DNA of 64,000 bases from SG-bin7 sp964498095 (GCA_964498095.1 CAZCFY010000001.1:124001-188000); one strand, 5' to 3'. Positions 1-8,565 are shown, numbered from the stretch's first letter. Notes: generated by a model from the sequence alone, not told the origin. Program-made: numbers and translations.

Positions 1-1141
1 TTCCATCTCCGCCGGCCAGCAATTTACCAAGATCGTTCATGACGAACTCGTGCGCGTTCTCGGTACTACGGCCGTCGAACTTAATTTAAGGGGAGAACCC
101 AGCATCATTATGATGGTAGGTCTACAGGGGAGCGGTAAGACAACATCTTCGGCAAAACTCGCTCTTCATATCCGCAAAAAATTCTCTAAAAAGCCTGGCC
201 TTGTGCCGGTCGACGTCTATCGTCCAGCGGCGATTGAGCAGTTAAAAACCTTAGCCAAACAGCTCAGCGTTCCGGTTTTTGATACGCAAGAGGGAATGCG
301 GCCCGTTGACATCGTGGCAGCCGCACTCAGTTGGGCGCGCAAAGAAATGATTGAAGTTCTTATCCTCGATACGGCCGGACGTTTACAAATTGACGAAACG
401 CTAATGACCGAACTCGCTGAGATAAAGCAGACCACGCAGCCGCACGAGATTCTCCTCGTCGCAGACGCAATGTTAGGGCAGGAGTCAGTCAATGTGGCAA
501 CTGGTTTTCATCAGCGCTTGGGGCTTACCGGTCTTGTGCTTTCGAAAACCGACGGCGACGCGCGCGGCGGCGCAGCACTTTCAATCCGATCAACCACCGG
601 CATTCCGATAAAATTTTTTGGTACGGGCGAGAAAACTTCGGAATTTGAGATTTTTCATCCGGAACGTTTAGCGTCCCGCATTCTTGATATGGGTGATGTC
701 CTGACTCTTGTTGAAAAAGCGCAAGAGGTTGTCGACGAAAAACAAGCCAAAGTGACGGCGCAAAAGCTGATGAAAAATAAATTCAGCATGGAAGATTTCT
801 TAAATCAGCTGCAAATGATGAAAAAATTAGGTGGTATCGGCAGTCTTCTAAAAATGCTTCCCGGTGCCGGCCAAATGATGAAGGGCTTAGACGACATGAC
901 CTTACCCGATAAGGAAATTAAAAAAATCGAAGCCATTATTCATTCCATGACTCGCGAAGAACGTCAAAACCACAAAATTTTAAATGGCTCCCGCCGTAAA
1001 CGCATAGCGAGCGGCAGTGGGACGCAGGTGAGCGATATCAATAAATTTGTGTCTCAATTTGAGAGCGCGCAGAAGATGATGTCGGGTTTAATGAAGATGG
1101 GAATGGGCCGCGGAAAAGGTTCTGGAAATTTCCCTTTTTAG
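1..1141 (+). CDS. ffh: Signal recognition particle protein Ffh, 5'-truncated by the window edge
   Basis: SRP54-type GTPase that, with 4.5S RNA, brings ribosomes making membrane proteins to FtsY. The reading frame is open from base 2 and starts mid-protein with the Ffh-like stretch SISAGQQFTKIVHDELVRVLG, so most of the N domain lies outside the window. Visible are the G1 P-loop GLQGSGKTT, DTAGR (G3), SKTDGDARGG (G4) and a methionine-rich C-terminal M domain that binds signal peptides and RNA, including FSMEDFLNQLQMMKKLGG and the RKRIASGSG loop. About 380 codons are present against roughly 450 in a full Ffh. The family is certain. The in-frame GTG at 50 is an internal valine, not a start. Confidence 0.97.
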   Translation, partial: SISAGQQFTKIVHDELVRVLGTTAVELNLRGEPSIIMMVGLQGSGKTTSSAKLALHIRKKFSKKPGLVPVDVYRPAAIEQLKTLAKQLSVPVFDTQEGMRPVDIVAAALSWARKEMIEVLILDTAGRLQIDETLMTELAEIKQTTQPHEILLVADAMLGQESVNVATGFHQRLGLTGLVLSKTDGDARGGAALSIRSTTGIPIKFFGTGEKTSEFEIFHPERLASRILDMGDVLTLVEKAQEVVDEKQAKVTAQKLMKNKFSMEDFLNQLQMMKKLGGIGSLLKMLPGAGQMMKGLDDMTLPDKEIKKIEAIIHSMTREERQNHKILNGSRRKRIASGSGTQVSDINKFVSQFESAQKMMSGLMKMGMGRGKGSGNFPF

Positions 1142-1158
1142 CATCTAAAATTTATTTG

Positions 1159-1983
1159 ATGGTTCTTGGGTCACAAAAGGGAATGTCATTAATTGGGGTC
1201 ATGTTAGCCGCTGCTCTAGGCGTAGTTGTGATGGCGGTAATTACCTCCGTTACGTTAAATTCCATACGCTGGCAAAATACGATGGAAGCCAAGCTGGATT
1301 TTAACGAGCTGCGCGCCGAAATAAACACGGCATTAAATAATACAAACGCTTGTACAATTTCATTAGGCGGCAAACAGTTTACCGTTGGCACAGAAATTAA
1401 TATTACCCCGCTATTTTACGAAAGTAACGGAGTCCAAGGGGAAAGAATAGTCGGGCTTAATGACGAACGCCAGCACTACAAAATTACAAAACTTTCGATG
1501 CTAGTCAGTAGCTGCACGGGACTTAAATGTCTTGGCAAAATAAAAATTGAGGGCACTAAAGTCGGAAATCTTTACGGCGCCGGGGTAATGGCGCGCGATT
1601 TTAGGGTGATGATTACGGCTAGCAGTGCCGCTCCTTTGGCTATCGCCAATTGTAACGGTCAGGGTGACTCTACAAGTATCGCTAATATGTGCTCGGCAAT
1701 AAGTGGAACATTTAATGCGGCTACCGGTCAGTGTTCTCTCCCACAAGCTACTCCAGCGACAACCGTGACCACAGCGATGTACCAATGCCCCAGTTATCCG
1801 CCAAATTATTGTCCTGAATGTGGGGGAATTTCTTATTTCGGAATGGATGCTCTGTGCTCATCAGCACATACCTGTAATGGTCAGATTACTACGGCAACGA
1901 CTTGCGTAGTTAATACCGTCGACATAGATGGACAGGGAAATAGCTGTAGCTCTTCCACAGCAAGCTGTACTCGAGTTCAATGA
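1159..1983 (+). CDS. Pilin-like protein with type IV prepilin leader and Cys-rich C-terminus
   Basis: The short leader MVLGSQKG is followed by MSLIGVMLAAALGVVVMAVIT, the form of a class III prepilin signal: cleavage after Gly by a PilD-type peptidase, then a hydrophobic helix. The usual Glu at +5 of the mature protein is Gly here. The rest looks exported, and the last ~100 residues hold many cysteines, which suggests disulfides in the periplasm or on the surface. ATG at 1159 is preferred over TTG at 1156. The gene sits between ffh and rpsP, an odd place for a pilus gene. A minor pilin or type II secretion pseudopilin is plausible; the exact role is unknown. Confidence 0.75.
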   Translation: MVLGSQKGMSLIGVMLAAALGVVVMAVITSVTLNSIRWQNTMEAKLDFNELRAEINTALNNTNACTISLGGKQFTVGTEINITPLFYESNGVQGERIVGLNDERQHYKITKLSMLVSSCTGLKCLGKIKIEGTKVGNLYGAGVMARDFRVMITASSAAPLAIANCNGQGDSTSIANMCSAISGTFNAATGQCSLPQATPATTVTTAMYQCPSYPPNYCPECGGISYFGMDALCSSAHTCNGQITTATTCVVNTVDIDGQGNSCSSSTASCTRVQ

Positions 1984-2040
1984 CTCCATGTGTTATAAGC
2001 CACGAAAATATGATGACCATTCTCCATTTGTTTTTTCGCC

Positions 2041-2067
2041 TTGAAAAAATGCCCCCTTTCTTATAAA
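2041..2067 (+). promoter_or_regulatory. Weak candidate promoter before rpsP
   Basis: TTGAAA (2041-2046) and TATAAA (2062-2067) lie 15 bp apart, shorter than the usual 16-18 bp, about 40 bp before the rpsP start. Downstream in the leader, TGACACCTGTCA (2078-2089) forms an inverted repeat with 5-bp arms that could be an operator. This rests on sequence match only. Confidence 0.25.
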
Positions 2068-2106
2068 TCCCATAGTTTGACACCTGTCATATTTAAGGAG
2101 ATGAGG

Positions 2107-2361
2107 ATGCCTGTTGTTATTCGTTTATCACGCGTAGGCAAACCGCACGAGCCGGTTTATCGCGTAACTGTAGCTGATTCACGCAAACCCACCTGTGGCA
2201 AATACCTAGAAGTTATTGGCCAATATATTCCAACTCCAAAGGGAAAAGCGCAGCGCTTAACTTTAGATTTGGAAAAAGCCAAGGCCTGGATTAAGAAAGG
2301 CGCGCAACCAACCGAAAGAGTAAGAAGCTTAATTCGCGACGCTGAAAAGGGCGCCAATTAA
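2107..2361 (+). CDS. rpsP: 30S ribosomal protein S16
   Basis: Small-subunit protein needed for 30S assembly. The protein MPVVIRLSRVGKPHEPVYR... is 84 residues, the normal S16 length, and keeps the family signature through PVYRVTVADSRKPTCGKYLEVIGQY. ATG 2107 is chosen because AAGGAG at 2095-2100 is 6 bp upstream; the in-frame ATG at 2101 abuts the ribosome binding site and adds only two residues. It heads the conserved rpsP-khpA-rimM set. Confidence 0.97.
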   Translation: MPVVIRLSRVGKPHEPVYRVTVADSRKPTCGKYLEVIGQYIPTPKGKAQRLTLDLEKAKAWIKKGAQPTERVRSLIRDAEKGAN

Positions 2362-2394
2362 TTTTGTTTTGAACGTTGAAGTGGAGAGGTGAAT

Positions 2395-2640
2395 ATGGAT
2401 CACACAAGTTTAAAAGATCTTGTCGAATTTATGGCAAAATCTCTCGTTGATAGTCCCGATGAAGTGGAAGTTAACGAAGTTATGGGCGAACAAACAACCG
2501 TCGTTGAGTTGAAAGTTGCCAAAAACGATCTCGGCAAAGTGATCGGCAAACAAGGCAAAACAGCGCGCTCAATGCGTACAATTTTAAATGCTGCGAGCAC
2601 AAAGCTAAAAAAACGCAGCGTTTTAGAAATCGTTGAGTAA
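2395..2640 (+). CDS. khpA: KH-domain RNA-binding protein KhpA
   Basis: Small (81 residues) single-KH-domain protein of the KhpA/YlqC family, which binds RNA and in other bacteria works with KhpB. The GXXG loop is visible as GKQG within VIGKQGKTARSMRTILNAAS. ATG 2395 is preferred: GGAGAGG (2383-2389) lies 5 bp upstream, while the GTG at 2389 overlaps that site. It lies between rpsP and rimM as in many bacteria, and its stop codon overlaps the rimM start, so the two are probably translationally coupled. Confidence 0.92.
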   Translation: MDHTSLKDLVEFMAKSLVDSPDEVEVNEVMGEQTTVVELKVAKNDLGKVIGKQGKTARSMRTILNAASTKLKKRSVLEIVE

Positions 2641-3178
2641 AGTACATCCCAATTTTATTGCCGCCGGATACATTTCCGGCGCGCATGGAATTCGTGGCGA
2701 AATCATCTTAGTATCCCAAATAAACGATATCGATTTACTTGAGTCGACATTAGACGCCGGCCTTATTTTATTTAAAGACGGCCAAACAAAGTCTATTGCG
2801 GTCGACGAAATCCGCCCCCATAAAGAGAGTTTTCTTATAAAGAGTGGAGATATTCCCGACCGCACGGCCGCTGAAAAATTAAAAGGGCATAGTTGGATTA
2901 TTCCACGTGAGAAAATGACTTCCGCGCCCAACGAAAACATTTTTTTACATGAAATCGAAGGTTTTAAAGTTTCCGATTCTCACTTAGGCGACATCGGCAC
3001 CATTGAAGGATTCAGTTCTAACGGTTCTCAAGACCTCTTAGAGGTAAGGACGGCAAGTGGCCGTGCCTCAATCCCTCTGGTAAAAGCCTTTTTGGTTAAA
3101 ATCGATTTTAACGCCAAAACGGTGTTTATGAATTTGCCGGACGGTCTTATCGCGCCGGCTTCACACAAAGACGAATAG
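2633..3178 (+). CDS. rimM: 16S rRNA processing protein RimM
   Basis: Assembly factor for the 30S head that binds S19. The N-terminal RimM barrel carries AAGYISGAHGIRGEI (residues ~10-24). A C-terminal PRC-barrel follows, with LLEVRTASGRASIPLVKAF and NLPDGL. The length of 181 residues is usual. The start is TTG at 2633, overlapping the khpA stop by 8 bp; there is no clear ribosome binding site and no ATG nearby, so coupling to khpA is likely. The 3' end overlaps the convergent gene at 3147 by 32 bp, an unusual ending because trmD normally follows directly. Confidence 0.93.
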   Translation: MSKVHPNFIAAGYISGAHGIRGEIILVSQINDIDLLESTLDAGLILFKDGQTKSIAVDEIRPHKESFLIKSGDIPDRTAAEKLKGHSWIIPREKMTSAPNENIFLHEIEGFKVSDSHLGDIGTIEGFSSNGSQDLLEVRTASGRASIPLVKAFLVKIDFNAKTVFMNLPDGLIAPASHKDE

Positions 3179-4337
3179 CGCCGCCGCGGGCTTCGGCCTT
3201 TGAATTATAGTTTGTAAAGCTACGGTTAAAATAAAGCACAGGATTGATGTCGTAAAAGTCAGCCGTGATGCTGTGGCGGCTTAAACTTGCGTCTAATTCG
3301 GGAGGAGTAATTACCCAGTTCTTTCTCAGAATTGGGGAGAGGTTACTTTTTAACAATTGGTTTCGAACTTTTTCAATAAGTGAATGGATCGCGTAGTGCC
3401 AGTCGAACCCCAAAATTTTGCAGTCGTAGAAAGGGTTTAAAATCGCCCGGTGATAGTGGCGGTCGATGTTATATTCCGGATGGGCGAAGATAAAGTTTTC
3501 GGAATATTGGCCACGATTTTCAGCTCCATTATCTTTCAGTAAGACATCAGGAAATTGGGCCAGTAGTGTGAAAGTTCCAATAGAAGTGTTAACTTCAAAC
3601 TTTTTTGCGTTTTCAATCAGGCGCAGATAAGGTCCCGAGACTAAATTCCTATTTCTATATAAATCAAACGCATAATCTAAAAATGCTCGGTATAAAAACT
3701 CGCCCAGATTATTTCTTTCGCCTCCGAATAGGGCTTTGTATTCAGTCAAGTTTGAAGAGTCCATAATTTGATTTTCCAGCAGGATTTTCATTGTGTTGTA
3801 ATTTTTAATTCCCTGTCGTGACACTTCAAGTCTGCGCTCAGTTTCTGCAATAGCTGTTTCCAGGCTTTCGATTCGTTTCGCTAGACGGTTAAGTTCCGCT
3901 AAATCTTTAACTGATAAACTTGCATACTGGTCCTTGCCATCAATTAATTCGCCGTTAAACTTTTCAAGTTTAGCTTCTAAAAGTTTTTCGTTTTTAGGAT
4001 GCGAGAGAACTTGGTGATTTCCCCAATACTTGATTTCATTTCCTGTAAATTTGTCGGTGTGGGTTAATAAATATTTATCTAACTCCTCGGGCGTGAGAGT
4101 TATGGCGTATTTTGAATCATCACATCCTTTGGGGACTGCCTCTGGGTCACAAGTGGCCATAAGGTATCTGAGATTAGTTCCGGAACCCTCGGCCCACACC
4201 CGATAGCGGAATTCTCGAATTCCCGAGTAGGAGTAGCCAGATGTTTCACGGAAAGTGACATAAATTCCGGCGTCAGCGGAAAGTGTACCTATAGAGAATA
4301 AGAGAAAAATGAGATCAATAATTGTACGTTTGGACAT
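3147..4337 (-). CDS. Exported protein of unknown function with coiled-coil segment
   Basis: The start at 4337 gives a Sec signal peptide (MSKRTIIDLIFLLFSIGTLSADA) with GAAGGG 4-9 bp upstream on the minus strand; a longer frame to 4382 has no better support. The mature protein (~375 residues) has a compact N-terminal region, a helical segment typical of a coiled coil (RLAKRIESLETAIAETERRLEV) and a C-terminal region rich in His and Tyr, with HPEYNIDRHYHR and DWHYAIHSL. No family is recognised. A periplasmic or surface location is likely. It lies in the interruption between rimM and trmD, on the opposite strand to that operon. Confidence 0.7.
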   Translation of the reverse strand: MSKRTIIDLIFLLFSIGTLSADAGIYVTFRETSGYSYSGIREFRYRVWAEGSGTNLRYLMATCDPEAVPKGCDDSKYAITLTPEELDKYLLTHTDKFTGNEIKYWGNHQVLSHPKNEKLLEAKLEKFNGELIDGKDQYASLSVKDLAELNRLAKRIESLETAIAETERRLEVSRQGIKNYNTMKILLENQIMDSSNLTEYKALFGGERNNLGEFLYRAFLDYAFDLYRNRNLVSGPYLRLIENAKKFEVNTSIGTFTLLAQFPDVLLKDNGAENRGQYSENFIFAHPEYNIDRHYHRAILNPFYDCKILGFDWHYAIHSLIEKVRNQLLKSNLSPILRKNWVITPPELDASLSRHSITADFYDINPVLYFNRSFTNYNSKAEARGGAIRLCVKPAR

Positions 4338-4455
4338 AAGCCCTTCACCAATTTTAGGCGCCGAAATTGCCTTCTTTGTCACTTAAGGCGCGCCAAATTC
4401 CATTAATTAAATCTAATGGTTATGGGAAAGATGTTATCCAATCTTTATGCCGCAA

Positions 4456-4890
4456 TTACCGCGTAAAGCGGCAATAGCCTGGTTGGTGGTTACCGGCCGT
4501 CAAAGTCACGTGTGTCGTACCGTCTTCAGCGGCAACAACCTCGATATACGATGGGTTCATGTCCTGATCGACAACGGCATACTTTATCGTGCGGTGATTG
4601 GCCTCAGAGACCAATTTCTTAAATACGCGTGTTAGACCAGGTTGAATAACCACTGAAGTTTTGCGGTTACCGCGTTCAGTAACGGTTAGAACCGAGCCGC
4701 CCCGTACGGATTCTAGTTGAACCAATGTAATGGTACAGAATTGGCCCTTAACTTCGCGCGGGAAAAGAGTGGTAAGGTCCTTCATAGCATCTTCGGCTTT
4801 GATTTCGCCATTGTCGGCGGCAAAGTTAGGAACAGGTAAAAGCATTAAGAAAACTAAAGTGATAATTAATCCATAAAAATAACTAAGCAT
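4456..4890 (-). CDS. Small exported protein of unknown function
   Basis: The start at 4890 (ATG with GGAG about 7 bp upstream on the minus strand) gives MLSYFYGLIITLVFLMLLPVPNFAADNG, a clear signal peptide. A 25-codon longer frame to 4965 would bury that signal. The mature part (~120 residues) looks like a beta-rich domain with two cysteines (QFCTITLV and PGYCRFTR) that could form a disulfide. It is unrecognised. It is divergent from the exported protein gene at 5032 and upstream of the minus-strand gene at 3147-4337. Confidence 0.7.
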   Translation of the reverse strand: MLSYFYGLIITLVFLMLLPVPNFAADNGEIKAEDAMKDLTTLFPREVKGQFCTITLVQLESVRGGSVLTVTERGNRKTSVVIQPGLTRVFKKLVSEANHRTIKYAVVDQDMNPSYIEVVAAEDGTTHVTLTAGNHQPGYCRFTR

Positions 4891-5031
4891 CGTATAACTC
4901 CGATTGGCTACTGGTTTCAAAAACCCATACCCGGCTTTGACGGCTTCTGAAACTGCATAGTTCATTCTGAAAAATTTACTGCGCGATTTTTAATGATTGA
5001 GCCAAATCCTTAATTTAAGTACTTCAACTCT

Positions 5032-5481
5032 ATGAAGTTTGTTTTGCTTGTTTGCACTCTGTTTTCTGGAAGCGTTTTTGCCAACTGGACGCCGGTTGTA
5101 AGTTGCGAAAATGGCGGTTTTGTTATTGATGAACACCGCTACACTTGTAAATATGGCACTTGCCAAGATAATCAATTAGTTATCCGTAGTTCCCGCGCTA
5201 TCCAGGAATTTCTTGCCCGCGGCGCAATCGATCGGTCGGTTATCAGTGGGCGGGGAGAAATGATTATCGGCGGACTTCTGTTTGATACTTCCCAGCCAGA
5301 AGCAATGGTGACCTTACGGCGATTTTCCGAAGACGAAGTCAAAAAGGGCGGCTATGCTTGGGTTTTAGGTTATATTCGCCGTGGCCCCAATGATACCTAT
5401 CAGTTACGCGCGGTCAAAGCTAACCCTTACCCCAGTGAGCGTCCCATTGTGGCAGACTGGGTATTTCGCGATTGCCGCTAG
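5032..5481 (+). CDS. Small exported Cys-containing protein of unknown function
   Basis: A protein of 149 residues with signal peptide MKFVLLVCTLFSGSVFA followed by NWTPVVSCENGGFVIDEHRYTC. The mature part has five cysteines, the last three residues before the stop being Asp-Cys-Arg, and looks like a small disulfide-bonded beta domain. It lies immediately before trmD in the same direction (34 bp gap) and may share its transcript. No family is recognised. Confidence 0.7.
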   Translation: MKFVLLVCTLFSGSVFANWTPVVSCENGGFVIDEHRYTCKYGTCQDNQLVIRSSRAIQEFLARGAIDRSVISGRGEMIIGGLLFDTSQPEAMVTLRRFSEDEVKKGGYAWVLGYIRRGPNDTYQLRAVKANPYPSERPIVADWVFRDCR

Positions 5482-5515
5482 ACTTTATCGCCACTTTCCT
5501 GCATTTTCCCGGTAA

Positions 5516-6226
5516 ATGAAGTTTAATATTATTTCCATTTTTCCAGAAATGCTCAAGTCCGCTCTTAAAGAGGGGATCGTGGGTAATTCTAGGTTGATCG
5601 AAATTACGTTTACTGACTTGCGGGAATTCACGACCGACAAGCATCGCAGCGTGGACGACAAGCCATTTGGAGGAACGGATGGAATGGTCATGCGTCCGGA
5701 AGTTTTAGCGCCAGCGATTCGTGCCGCCAAAGAAATGTTACCCAATGCCAAAGTTATTTATTTGTCGCCGCAAGGGCGCAAACTAACTCAAGATGTAGCT
5801 AAAGAATTTTCTTTGAGTGAAGAAATGATTTTACTCTGCGGGCGTTATGCGGGAGTGGACCAGCGAATTATAAATTCCTATGTCGACGCGGAAATTTCCA
5901 TTGGAGATTATGTCTTAAGCGGCGGCGAACTTGCCGCACTCGTAGTGATCGATGCCGTAGGAAGACTTATTCCTGGAGTCTTAGGAAACTCTGTCTCCGC
6001 CGAAGCCGATAGTTTTGTGAACGGGTATTTGGAAGCTCCTTTGTACACGCGTCCGCGGGAATTTGAAGGCCAAACGGTGCCTGATGTCTTGTTATCTGGG
6101 GATCACAAAAAGATCAGTGAATTTCAAAAGTGGGCGGGGATTATGGCGACTTACTTTAAACGTCCCGATATTCTTGCGGCCCGCACCGAGCCCAGAAAAG
6201 CTGGCGAAGAAAAACATGGACATTAA
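5516..6226 (+). CDS. trmD: tRNA (guanine-N1)-methyltransferase TrmD
   Basis: SPOUT-class enzyme that makes m1G37 in tRNAs and prevents +1 frameshifting. The N-terminus MKFNIISIFPEML and the segment VDDKPFGGTDGMVMRPEVL are diagnostic. The trefoil-knot SAM site appears as SIGDYVLSGGELAALVVIDAVGRLIPGVLG-type sequence around residues 125-155. The length is 236 residues. It overlaps the next methyltransferase by 11 bp. It is separated from rimM by 2.3 kb of unrelated exported-protein genes. Confidence 0.97.
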   Translation: MKFNIISIFPEMLKSALKEGIVGNSRLIEITFTDLREFTTDKHRSVDDKPFGGTDGMVMRPEVLAPAIRAAKEMLPNAKVIYLSPQGRKLTQDVAKEFSLSEEMILLCGRYAGVDQRIINSYVDAEISIGDYVLSGGELAALVVIDAVGRLIPGVLGNSVSAEADSFVNGYLEAPLYTRPREFEGQTVPDVLLSGDHKKISEFQKWAGIMATYFKRPDILAARTEPRKAGEEKHGH

Positions 6227-6779
6227 ACTTTCCATAGCTCTTGTACATTACCCGGTCGTTGACCGCGTCGGCGAAAAAGTAGCGACCAATGTTACGAACT
6301 TTGATGTTCATGATATCGCGCGGGCGGCGCAAGTCTATTCTGTGGAAAAATATTTTATTGTTACTCCGATGCGCGAGCAGTTGATGTTTGTGTCGAGAAT
6401 CTTAGATCACTGGCGAGTCGGCCATGGAGCAAAATACAATCCTATGCGCCGAACCGCACTTGATCCGGTTCAAACTGCCGAAAGTTTAGATGCGGTTATA
6501 AGTAGCCTTGGACCCGAAGTATGTGTCGTTGGCACTAGTGCACGTGATTTAGGCAGTGAAAAAACTATAGGTTTTAGACAGTTAAGGGAAGATATTAAGG
6601 TAGCCGGCCGCCCTTATCTTTTACTGTTTGGAACCGGATTTGGCTTGCATGAGGACGTCATCAGTCGTTGCGATAGAATTTTGGAACCTATCGTAGGCGT
6701 TGGGCCCAAAGATTACCGCCACTTATCTGTGCGTTCTGCCGTAAGTATCTGTCTTGACCGACTACTTGGGTCATGGTAA
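6216..6779 (+). CDS. SPOUT-type RNA methyltransferase (TM1570-like family)
   Basis: Starts MDIKLSIALVHYPVVDR and runs 187 residues. It matches the SAM-dependent RNA methyltransferase family often encoded directly after trmD in deltaproteobacteria and Thermotogae: AATNVTNFDVHDIARAA-like N-terminal part, a central YLLLFGTGFGLHEDV glycine loop and C-terminal HLSVRSAVSICLDRLLG. The RNA target is not known from sequence. ATG 6216 is chosen because it begins the conserved region; it overlaps trmD by 11 bp, so the genes are coupled. Confidence 0.85.
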   Translation: MDIKLSIALVHYPVVDRVGEKVATNVTNFDVHDIARAAQVYSVEKYFIVTPMREQLMFVSRILDHWRVGHGAKYNPMRRTALDPVQTAESLDAVISSLGPEVCVVGTSARDLGSEKTIGFRQLREDIKVAGRPYLLLFGTGFGLHEDVISRCDRILEPIVGVGPKDYRHLSVRSAVSICLDRLLGSW

Positions 6780-6819
6780 CCACTTTGTTTACCTTGAAGA
6801 ATTTAACAAAGGCTAAATT

Positions 6820-7281
6820 ATGGCAGATTTAATTAATTCGGTAGTTCTAAAACGTCACAAAAACCTTACCAAAGGTAAAAAACTAATTAAAGAAAACTTC
6901 GGAGTGGGCGACACCGTTACGGTTTATGTGCGTGTTCGTGAAGGTGAAAAAGAACGTCTGCAGGCTTTCCGAGGCGTAGTTACAAAAGTTGCCGGTTCTG
7001 GTTTTAACCGCAAATTTACGGTTCGCAAAGTGTCAGCGGGTGTTGGCGTGGAAAGAACTTTCCCGATTTACTGTCCTTCCGTTGACGAAGTAAGTGTTGA
7101 AACAAAAGGTAATGTACGCCGCGCGCGTTTATATTTCCTACGCAACCTTAAAGGCAAAGCGGCTCGAATTGATTCTGAGTTAGTTACGGGTCTTGGCATT
7201 AATAAGTCAGAGGCAGAAGAACAACAAGCTGAACAACCTGCTACTGCAAATGCCGCCGAAGAAAAAGCCCCAAAAGCGTAA
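6820..7281 (+). CDS. rplS: 50S ribosomal protein L19 with acidic tail
   Basis: Protein at the 30S-50S interface. The core, MADLINSVVLKRHKN to RNLKGKAARI, carries FGVGDTVTVYVRVREG and the basic RRARLYFLRNLKGK ending of L19. The core is ~117 residues; about 35 residues of Ala/Glu/Gln-rich tail (SEAEEQQAEQPATANAAEE) follow, so the protein is longer than usual at 153. Its end overlaps rnhB by 32 bp. Confidence 0.96.
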   Translation: MADLINSVVLKRHKNLTKGKKLIKENFGVGDTVTVYVRVREGEKERLQAFRGVVTKVAGSGFNRKFTVRKVSAGVGVERTFPIYCPSVDEVSVETKGNVRRARLYFLRNLKGKAARIDSELVTGLGINKSEAEEQQAEQPATANAAEEKAPKA

Positions 7282-7873
7282 ACAATTTCCTTGGGAATTG
7301 TTAGAACCTCATCCCGTGATTGGAGTGGATGAGGTAGGGCGTGGTTGTCTTGCCGGCCCTGTCTATGCCGCCGCAGTCATATTAAATCCCGAATTTAAAA
7401 TATCTCACTTTACTGATTCCAAACTTTTGACCGCCGAAAAACGGGCAGCGCTCGACGAAGAAATTCGTTTGCATCACCGCTTTAGTATTGGTTTTGCATC
7501 GGTAACCGAAATTAATGAAATTAATATTTTGCAGGCATCGCTGCTCGCTATGCGCCGGGCGGTTGAAGGGTTAGGACTAGAAACAGGACATGTCATCGTT
7601 GATGGAAATCAGAAGATTCCCGCTCTAGAAAATTTTGAGCAGACGACGATTATTGATGGCGATTTACTTGCTGCTCCTATCAGTGCCGCCAGTATCGTGG
7701 CAAAAGTCGCGCGCGATCAATTAATGCGTGAGATGAGTTTAAGAATCACGGGGTACGGTTTTGAAAAACACAAAGGGTACGGGACCAAACAACACTGCGA
7801 AGCCATCGCCCGTCTTGGTCCCACCGTCGAACACCGTGCCAAATTCGTTGGTGTCCGCGAATACTTATCATAG
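7250..7873 (+). CDS. rnhB: Ribonuclease HII
   Basis: Endonuclease that removes ribonucleotides and RNA from RNA-DNA hybrids. Catalytic carboxylates are seen in VIGVDEVGRGCLAGPV (Asp27, Glu28), in VIVDGN, and after IIDGD in AASIVAKVARD. The 207-residue length fits the family. ATG 7250 lies inside the end of rplS and has a lysine-rich leader (PPKKKPQKRKQ). No strong ribosome binding site is visible, so translation may be coupled to rplS; TTG at 7298 is a less likely alternative. Confidence 0.95.
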   Translation: MPPKKKPQKRKQFPWELLEPHPVIGVDEVGRGCLAGPVYAAAVILNPEFKISHFTDSKLLTAEKRAALDEEIRLHHRFSIGFASVTEINEINILQASLLAMRRAVEGLGLETGHVIVDGNQKIPALENFEQTTIIDGDLLAAPISAASIVAKVARDQLMREMSLRITGYGFEKHKGYGTKQHCEAIARLGPTVEHRAKFVGVREYLS

Positions 7874-8186
7874 AGGCCTTGAGTGCGAAGCTTTAGTCGC
7901 CGAATACTATCGTAAACTTGGCTATGAGATTTTAAGTCACAGAATTCATACGCCATTTTCTGAAATCGACATTGTTGTGCAAAACTCCCAAGAGGTTTTA
8001 CTCTTAGAAGTAAAAAGTCTTTCGGCAAATGATTGGATTCAATTTCGTGTGAGTCAACGGCAACGCCAAAGACTTTTGCGGGCGCTGTCCTATATGCAAT
8101 GCCGCTTTAAACTGCCCGTGAGACTTCACTTAGCTACCGTGACCAAGGGCGGGGAAATTGAAATTTATAAGGATTTCTTGAGTTGA
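7851..8186 (+). CDS. yraN: YraN/UPF0102 family nuclease-like protein
   Basis: Small protein of the UPF0102 family, which has a restriction-endonuclease-like fold and is often found next to rnhB. The core is visible as YHRGLECEALVAEYYRKLGYEIL, then SEIDIVVQ and LLLEVKSL (the D and E-x-K of the fold). The start is uncertain: GTG 7851, TTG 7848 and GTG 7836 are all in frame inside the end of rnhB, and none has a clear ribosome binding site. 7851 begins just before the conserved domain and gives 111 residues. Confidence 0.85.
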   Translation: MSANTYHRGLECEALVAEYYRKLGYEILSHRIHTPFSEIDIVVQNSQEVLLLEVKSLSANDWIQFRVSQRQRQRLLRALSYMQCRFKLPVRLHLATVTKGGEIEIYKDFLS

Positions 8187-8217
8187 CACGCGGAGATAAA
8201 GATTCAAAACTAAAAGT

Positions 8218-8565
8218 ATGATTCGGCAAAGGCTCGCGGTATTTCTGGTTTTTTTGCTTCTAAGTTCCTCAGCTCATGCCCAAGTAGGTCCCTCACGCGA
8301 ATTCATTACGAGTGTTACCTATGGTGTTTTAGCGGGAACTCTTGTTGGAGTTGCGAGTCTCGCATTTACCACTAATCCCGGAGAAAATTTAAACAAAATC
8401 GCCCGCGGTGCAAGCCTTGGGCTGTATCTTGGCATTGGCCTTGGGCTCTACGTTGCTTACGGCGTACCCGATAATGGTGAAAACCAAGATGTCGTCGGAC
8501 TTTACCCTTTGCTCTCTGACGACGGAATCGCCGGCGCCGCCGGTATATTAAAATACTCCTTCTAA
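8218..8565 (+). CDS. Small exported or membrane protein, glycine-rich
   Basis: Signal peptide MIRQRLAVFLVFLLLSSSAHA|QVGP, then two hydrophobic glycine-rich stretches (VTYGVLAGTLVGVASLAF and ASLGLYLGIGLGLYVAYGV), 115 residues in all. It could be inner-membrane embedded or associated with the outer membrane. No family is recognised. Its TAA stop shares its last base with the left inverted repeat of the RAYT element. Confidence 0.65.
   Translation: MIRQRLAVFLVFLLLSSSAHAQVGPSREFITSVTYGVLAGTLVGVASLAFTTNPGENLNKIARGASLGLYLGIGLGLYVAYGVPDNGENQDVVGLYPLLSDDGIAGAAGILKYSF

Noticed and set aside
2077..2082. Perfect TTGACA before rpsP
   Set aside because: A -10 box at normal spacing would fall on the ribosome binding site and start codon of rpsP.
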